From Bacteroidota bacterium (GTDB lineage Bacteria; Bacteroidota; Bacteroidia; Bacteroidales; Tannerellaceae): a DNA stretch of 64,000 nt. The translations under genes were made by a program, and so were the position numbers. The notes beneath the pieces were generated by a model. It saw only the letters and a list, made by a program, of their open reading frames with translations, was not told the origin of the DNA and made no database searches. The first letter of the stretch is position 1. Each line of letters begins with the position of its first letter. This document shows, in pieces, positions 60,853-64,000 of this stretch. Location: positions 659,218-723,217 of the forward strand of contig JAEYVY010000007.1 of the NCBI GenBank assembly GCA_023429375.1, read 5' to 3'.

Positions 60853-61666
60853 GTTGTGCTTAATCACAAAGATACAGGAATTTGAAAGCAATTCACAACC
60901 TGCTCGTATGGATATGGCTAGACGGAATGTTGTGCTTAATCACAAAGATACAGGAATTTGAAAGCAATTCACAACCTTTATTTAGTGTTCATTTGAATAT
61001 ATATTGTTGTGCTTAATCACAAAGATACAGGAATTTGAAAGCAATTCACAACCAAATGTATCGTGATTCTCCTACACTTGTGTTGTGCTTAATCACAAAG
61101 ATACAGGAATTTGAAAGCAATTCACAACATCCCAGAGGTTTTTTAGTTCCCTCTTTTGGTTGTGCTTAATCACAAAGATACAGGAATTTGAAAGCAATTC
61201 ACAACTTATTTGCCTATAAGGACACTCTATACCCCGTTGTGCTTAATCACAAAGATACAGGAATTTGAAAGCAATTCACAACTCTATAAGAAATATATAG
61301 AGAAAACGCATGGTTGTGCTTAATCACAAAGATACAGGAATTTGAAAGCAATTCACAACGGAACAAAGCATAGAAAGTCAAAAAACAAGTTGTGCTTAAT
61401 CACAAAGATACAGGAATTTGAAAGCAATTCACAACCCGGACCCAAGAGTGTGTGCACCACCATTCGTTGTGCTTAATCACAAAGATACAGGAATTTGAAA
61501 GCAATTCACAACATATCAGCCGTACTATTATTGTTTGCTTCTGTTGTGCTTAATCACAAAGATACAGGAATTTGAAAGCAATTCACAACAATTGTTGTTG
61601 TTAATCGTTCGGGTGTCGTGTTGTGCTTAATCACAAAGATACAGGAATTTGAAAGCAATTCACAAC
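60853..61666 (-). CRISPR. Type II-C CRISPR array: 11 identical 47-base repeats, 10 spacers
   Basis: Repeats begin at 60853, 60929, 61006, 61082, 61159, 61236, 61313, 61389, 61466, 61543 and 61620, all identical by eye (GTTGTGCTTAATCAC ... GAAAGCAATTCACAAC). Spacers are 29 or 30 bases and all differ. The tracrRNA is complementary to the repeat as read on the minus strand, so crRNAs run leftward, against the cas genes. On that strand each repeat contains TATCTTTG, a perfect -7 box, with TGTG or GTTG at 19 or 21 bases as a weak -33 box. The decayed unit at 61697 marks the old end, so new spacers should enter on the cas2 side. Confidence 0.98.
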
Positions 61667-61696
61667 TGTTTTTTGTGAGTGTTTAAAAATCGTTTT

Positions 61697-61743
61697 GCTG
61701 TGTTTTAGTGTAAATATGTGGGAATATGAAAATAATTCAAATC
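61697..61743 (-). repeat. Decayed twelfth CRISPR repeat
   Basis: Exactly 47 bases, aligned without gaps to the repeat with 31 of 47 positions identical, and placed exactly 30 bases (a normal spacer length) after the last good repeat. The -7 box is lost in it (CATATTTA instead of TATCTTTG). This is a typical degenerate end repeat. Confidence 0.75.
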
Positions 61744-62281
61744 ATATCATTCCATTATGTCTGCATTATCGACTTTATTGTAGTCGTAAAGTCATAGTGG
61801 ATTAAAAAAATACACATGGTTATCATTTTAATTACGCTTCCGTTTTTATAGTTTTTAACCACGAATATTACTAGAAATGAAATCAATACAGAATATGTTG
61901 ATTTTGTTAATAGATTTCTTTTATGAATGTGATAAGTGTGAATTATACGATTGTTTGGGAGCAATTAATATCTTTACCACCATAAGAATGTTTTAAAATG
62001 TTGTAAGTAGTCTATAAAATGTAGTAAAACGAAAGCATTTTAACGAAAAAAGTATAATTGTTAAATAATTAACGCGGTTTCGTGCAGTCGTAAAAAATCA
62101 CGAATTATATTATGATGCTTGTAATCACAAAAAGCACAAGAAGGTGTTGGAGAGTAAAAATAGACTGTCAAAATAGCTTGTTTAGTTGAACTTTGCTCTT
62201 TTTATAAAGTGTAATAATACGCTCAATAATTTGGAGGTTTTTAAAAACCTACATTGCTCAGACCTTTAAAAACCTAATGTG
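61744..62281. other. Gene-poor region between the array and the IS element
   Basis: No ORF I can support on either strand. It contains a 16-base palindrome AGGTTTTTAAAAACCT at 62235-62250, partly repeated 20 bases later (ACCTTTAAAAACCT). No Bacteroidetes promoter stands out. Any leader function would be expected on the other side of the array. Confidence 0.5.
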
Positions 62282-62374
62282 ATGAATAATATAACTTTAG
62301 CCTTTACTCTTATCGTTTTTCCGATGTTGTTTACGGATTGTGGCTTTAACGATTTCGACGATAATAATATTAAG
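62282..62374 (+). pseudogene. Start of a small lipoprotein-like gene cut by the IS element
   Basis: ATG at 62282 opens a frame of 31 residues up to the IS end: a hydrophobic stretch (LAFTLIVFPMLF) and then TDCGFNDFDDNNIK, resembling an export signal followed by a cysteine and an acidic start of a lipoprotein. The lipobox is not canonical (D before C). The IS adds five residues and a stop. The rest of the gene, if any, lies beyond the window end. Confidence 0.35.
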
Positions 62375-62400
62375 TGTAAATCTTCAGCATAAAGTTTACC
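62375..62400 (+). repeat. Left terminal inverted repeat of the IS
   Basis: Begins TGTA, then TCTTCA and TAAAGTTTACC; paired with 63973-63998. Confidence 0.75.
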
Positions 62401-62473
62401 GGTTTAGGATATAATCGCTTAAGTGTTTTGATAGAAAAATGATTATATTTATTCACTGTCAAAACCGAAGATT

Positions 62474-62851
62474 ATGGCAAAGAAAACAACAAACAGTGCA
62501 CAAACTCAGGCACGCAGTTCCACCGGTCAATTCATCAAGGAGATTCGTCGTAATACGTCAAAAGTCTATACCTCGGAGCAGAAGATTCTGATTGTTCTGG
62601 AGGGTATGCGTGCAGAGCTGTCCGTAGCTGAACTCTGCCGCAAATATGGGATCTCTCAGCCCACGTATTACAAATGGAATAAAGAGTTCATCGAAGCCGG
62701 CAAGAAACGTCTTGCGGGGGATGAACAACGTGAAGCTACCTCGGATGAAGTGAAGGAGCTCAGGAAGGAAAACAGCCTGCTTAAGGAATCTCTGGCAGAT
62801 TTGGTTATTAGGTACGATATTGTAAAAAAAAGCTTGGATCTGTTGGATTAA
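62474..62851 (+). CDS. IS transposase OrfA (HTH)
   Basis: A 125 aa DNA-binding protein. The helix-turn-helix region is SVAELCRKYGISQPTYYKWNKEF at about residues 55-77, followed by a leucine-rich coiled coil (VKELRKENSLLKESLADLVIRYDIVKKSL) as in IS3/IS911 OrfA. The basic N-terminus is typical. It precedes OrfB by 20 bases, which is in the -1 frame relative to it, so a frameshift fusion may be lost and OrfB may start on its own ATG. Confidence 0.9.
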   Translation: MAKKTTNSAQTQARSSTGQFIKEIRRNTSKVYTSEQKILIVLEGMRAELSVAELCRKYGISQPTYYKWNKEFIEAGKKRLAGDEQREATSDEVKELRKENSLLKESLADLVIRYDIVKKSLDLLD

Positions 62852-62871
62852 GCGCTAAATGGAAGAGATAT

Positions 62872-63864
62872 ATGAGACTAACAGCCGAGGAAAAAGCAGA
62901 AATCATCCGTTTGGTTGTCCATGGATCGGAAAGTATCAATAAAAGTCTGAATCGTTTAGGCATCCACAAACGGACCTTCTACAACTGGTATCATGCCTAC
63001 AGTCGGGATGGTATCGATGGTTTACTCCCTAAGAAGCGTTCTTCCGGACAATGGAACCGGATCCCCGATCAGCAGCGTCAGCTCATTGTAGATCTTGCTT
63101 TGGATCACACCGAGCTATCGCCTCGCGAACTGGCGGTAAAGATTACTGACGAGCAACAAATCTTTGTATCCGAATCCAGTGTCTATCGTATTTTGAAGGA
63201 CAGAGGGCTAATTCCACCTGCTGCACACCGTTTTATATCGGCAGCAGATGAGTTTCATACTAAGACTAAGTTCCCCAATGAGATGTGGCAAACGGATTTT
63301 ACCTATCTGCATATCAAAGGTTGGGGATGGTACTTCTTATCTACGATATTGGATGATTACAGCCGTTATATCATCCATTGGGAGCTCTGCTCGACCATGA
63401 AGGCTGAAGATGTCAAACGATGTGTCAGTCAGGCTGTAAAGAAGGCTAATATCAAAAAGAAAGAACCGCCCAAACTGCTATCCGACAACGGTTCATGCTA
63501 TATAGCCAAGGATTTAAAAACTTTTTTAGCAGAGGAGCACGAGATAGATCATATCAGGGGCAGCCCCTTACACCCTCAGACGCAAGGTAAGATCGAACGC
63601 TATCACCGATCCATCAAATCGGTTGTTCTTCTGGATCATTATTATTGTCCGGAGCAACTCATTGAAGCTATTGACCAGTATGTAACATATTACAATACCA
63701 GACGCTATCATGAATCATTGGATAATCTCACACCCGAAGATGTTTATCTGGGACGGGGCGAACAGATTTTAAAACAAAGACAAAAAATTAAGCAAAAGAC
63801 AATCAGACAACGCAGAAATAGCTATGAAATGGAAAAACTACTTGACTCAATCACAACAAACTAA
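62872..63864 (+). CDS. IS transposase OrfB (DDE integrase core)
   Basis: The 330 aa catalytic subunit. An N-terminal HTH (SINKSLNRLGIHKRTFYNWYHAY) and a second HTH-like region precede an integrase (rve) core with D142 (WQTDFTYL), D205 (LLSDNGS) and E242 (GKIERYHRSIK), giving a full DDE set with 36 residues between the last two. No frameshift or stop breaks it, so the element may be active. It has its own start ATG. Confidence 0.92.
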   Translation: MRLTAEEKAEIIRLVVHGSESINKSLNRLGIHKRTFYNWYHAYSRDGIDGLLPKKRSSGQWNRIPDQQRQLIVDLALDHTELSPRELAVKITDEQQIFVSESSVYRILKDRGLIPPAAHRFISAADEFHTKTKFPNEMWQTDFTYLHIKGWGWYFLSTILDDYSRYIIHWELCSTMKAEDVKRCVSQAVKKANIKKKEPPKLLSDNGSCYIAKDLKTFLAEEHEIDHIRGSPLHPQTQGKIERYHRSIKSVVLLDHYYCPEQLIEAIDQYVTYYNTRRYHESLDNLTPEDVYLGRGEQILKQRQKIKQKTIRQRRNSYEMEKLLDSITTN

Positions 63865-63972
63865 ATAGTTGGAGTTTTTAAACGTCCTCCCACTAATAAA
63901 AGAGGACTTGAAAAACTACAACTATGAAACAATTTTACTATGTTTAAAAATCCAAAACACTTAAGCCCTAAT

Positions 63973-63998
63973 GGTAAACTTTAGTTTGAAGACATACA
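63973..63998 (-). repeat. Right terminal inverted repeat of the IS
   Basis: Complement of the left end with five mismatches: GGTAAACTTTA, then TGAAGA, ending TACA. Confidence 0.75.
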
Positions 63999-64000
63999 AT

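Larger units (their letters stand above)
62375..63998 (+). mobile_element. IS3-like insertion sequence (1624 bp)
   Basis: Carries two transposase genes between 26-base imperfect inverted repeats at 62375-62400 and 63973-63998 (21 of 26 matched). The ends start with TG and finish with CA, as in the IS3 family, and share TAAAGTTTACC. A second matching segment (CTTAAGTGTTTTG) lies further inside each end. The left flank ends AAG and the right flank shows AT before the window stops, so a target duplication cannot be confirmed. Confidence 0.82.

Noticed and set aside
61774..61820. Possible thirteenth decayed CRISPR repeat
   Set aside because: At the next expected position no resemblance to the repeat is visible.
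61755..61964. 69-residue minus-strand ORF
   Set aside because: A low-complexity, A+T-rich frame without recognisable domains or start context; it is likely chance.
62235..62272. Palindromic AGGTTTTTAAAAACCT as another copy of the 22-base unit
   Set aside because: It shares only the T/A run; the CATCCCGA-type core is missing.
62375..64000. Target-site duplication of the IS element
   Set aside because: The left flank ends AAG and the right flank begins AT; no duplication can be claimed with two bases.

Overview
The window looks like a chromosomal segment of a Bacteroidota bacterium, order Bacteroidales, possibly Parabacteroides or a relative (the genus is a guess). Supporting signs are an A+T-rich genome with little Shine-Dalgarno signal, many copies of the Bacteroidetes promoter (TTTG, 19-21 bases, TAnnTTTG), a SusC/SusD pair with an ECF sigma/FecR switch, DUF5686, DUF3256 and DUF1015 proteins, a Bacteroidetes-type zinc-free L31, and a type II-C CRISPR locus with 47-base repeats.

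Layout. 1-15.4 kb is mostly housekeeping: the 3' part of dnaG with an ABC exporter, a DUF5686 outer-membrane protein, dps, an M3 oligopeptidase, a dCMP deaminase/S41 protease/5-formyl-THF cyclo-ligase cluster, DUF721-recF on the minus strand, a TPR protein with ribH, and tRNA-Tyr and tRNA-Gly. 15.5-24.9 kb is a regulated nutrient-uptake locus: ECF sigma, FecR anti-sigma, STN-type SusC, SusD, and two exported enzymes with twin-arginine signals (a Gfo/Idh/MocA oxidoreductase and a TIM-barrel isomerase), closed by a strong terminator. 25-34.6 kb holds an inositol-phosphatase-like enzyme with a FucP-like transporter, pheS, crcB, nth, a DUF3332 lipoprotein, a large GH2 beta-galactosidase and rplU-rpmA. 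34.6-42.2 kb has a second ECF sigma operon (minus strand) and envelope or secreted proteins. 42.2-54.4 kb has truA, rarA, the serine pathway (serC-serA-DUF1015), a glycerol regulon (DeoR-type regulator divergent from glpD-glpK-glpF), class II fructose-bisphosphate aldolase and rpmE2.

54.4-61.7 kb is a complete type II-C CRISPR-Cas locus. A tracrRNA is read leftward from a perfect Bacteroidetes promoter; cas9 (1488 aa), cas1 and cas2 are read rightward; then come 11 identical 47-base repeats with 10 spacers of 29-30 bases and a strongly decayed twelfth repeat at the cas-distal end. The tracrRNA fixes the crRNA sense as leftward, and every repeat carries a TATCTTTG box on that strand, suggesting that each repeat is its own crRNA promoter. 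The window ends in an IS3-like element (62375-63998) that appears to have cut a small lipoprotein-like gene.

The least explained structure is a dispersed non-coding element of about 200 bp present twice (13544-13743 and 54447-54659). It has a conserved head, three or four exactly contiguous 22-base units that are direct and then inverted, and a conserved tail. Stem changes between the copies are compensated, so it looks like a structured RNA or a REP/MITE-like repeat. Other items worth checking are two small ORFs (29447-29560, 25057-25167), helically phased TTCG/CGAA half-sites upstream of glpD, and a G+C-rich hairpin before crcB.
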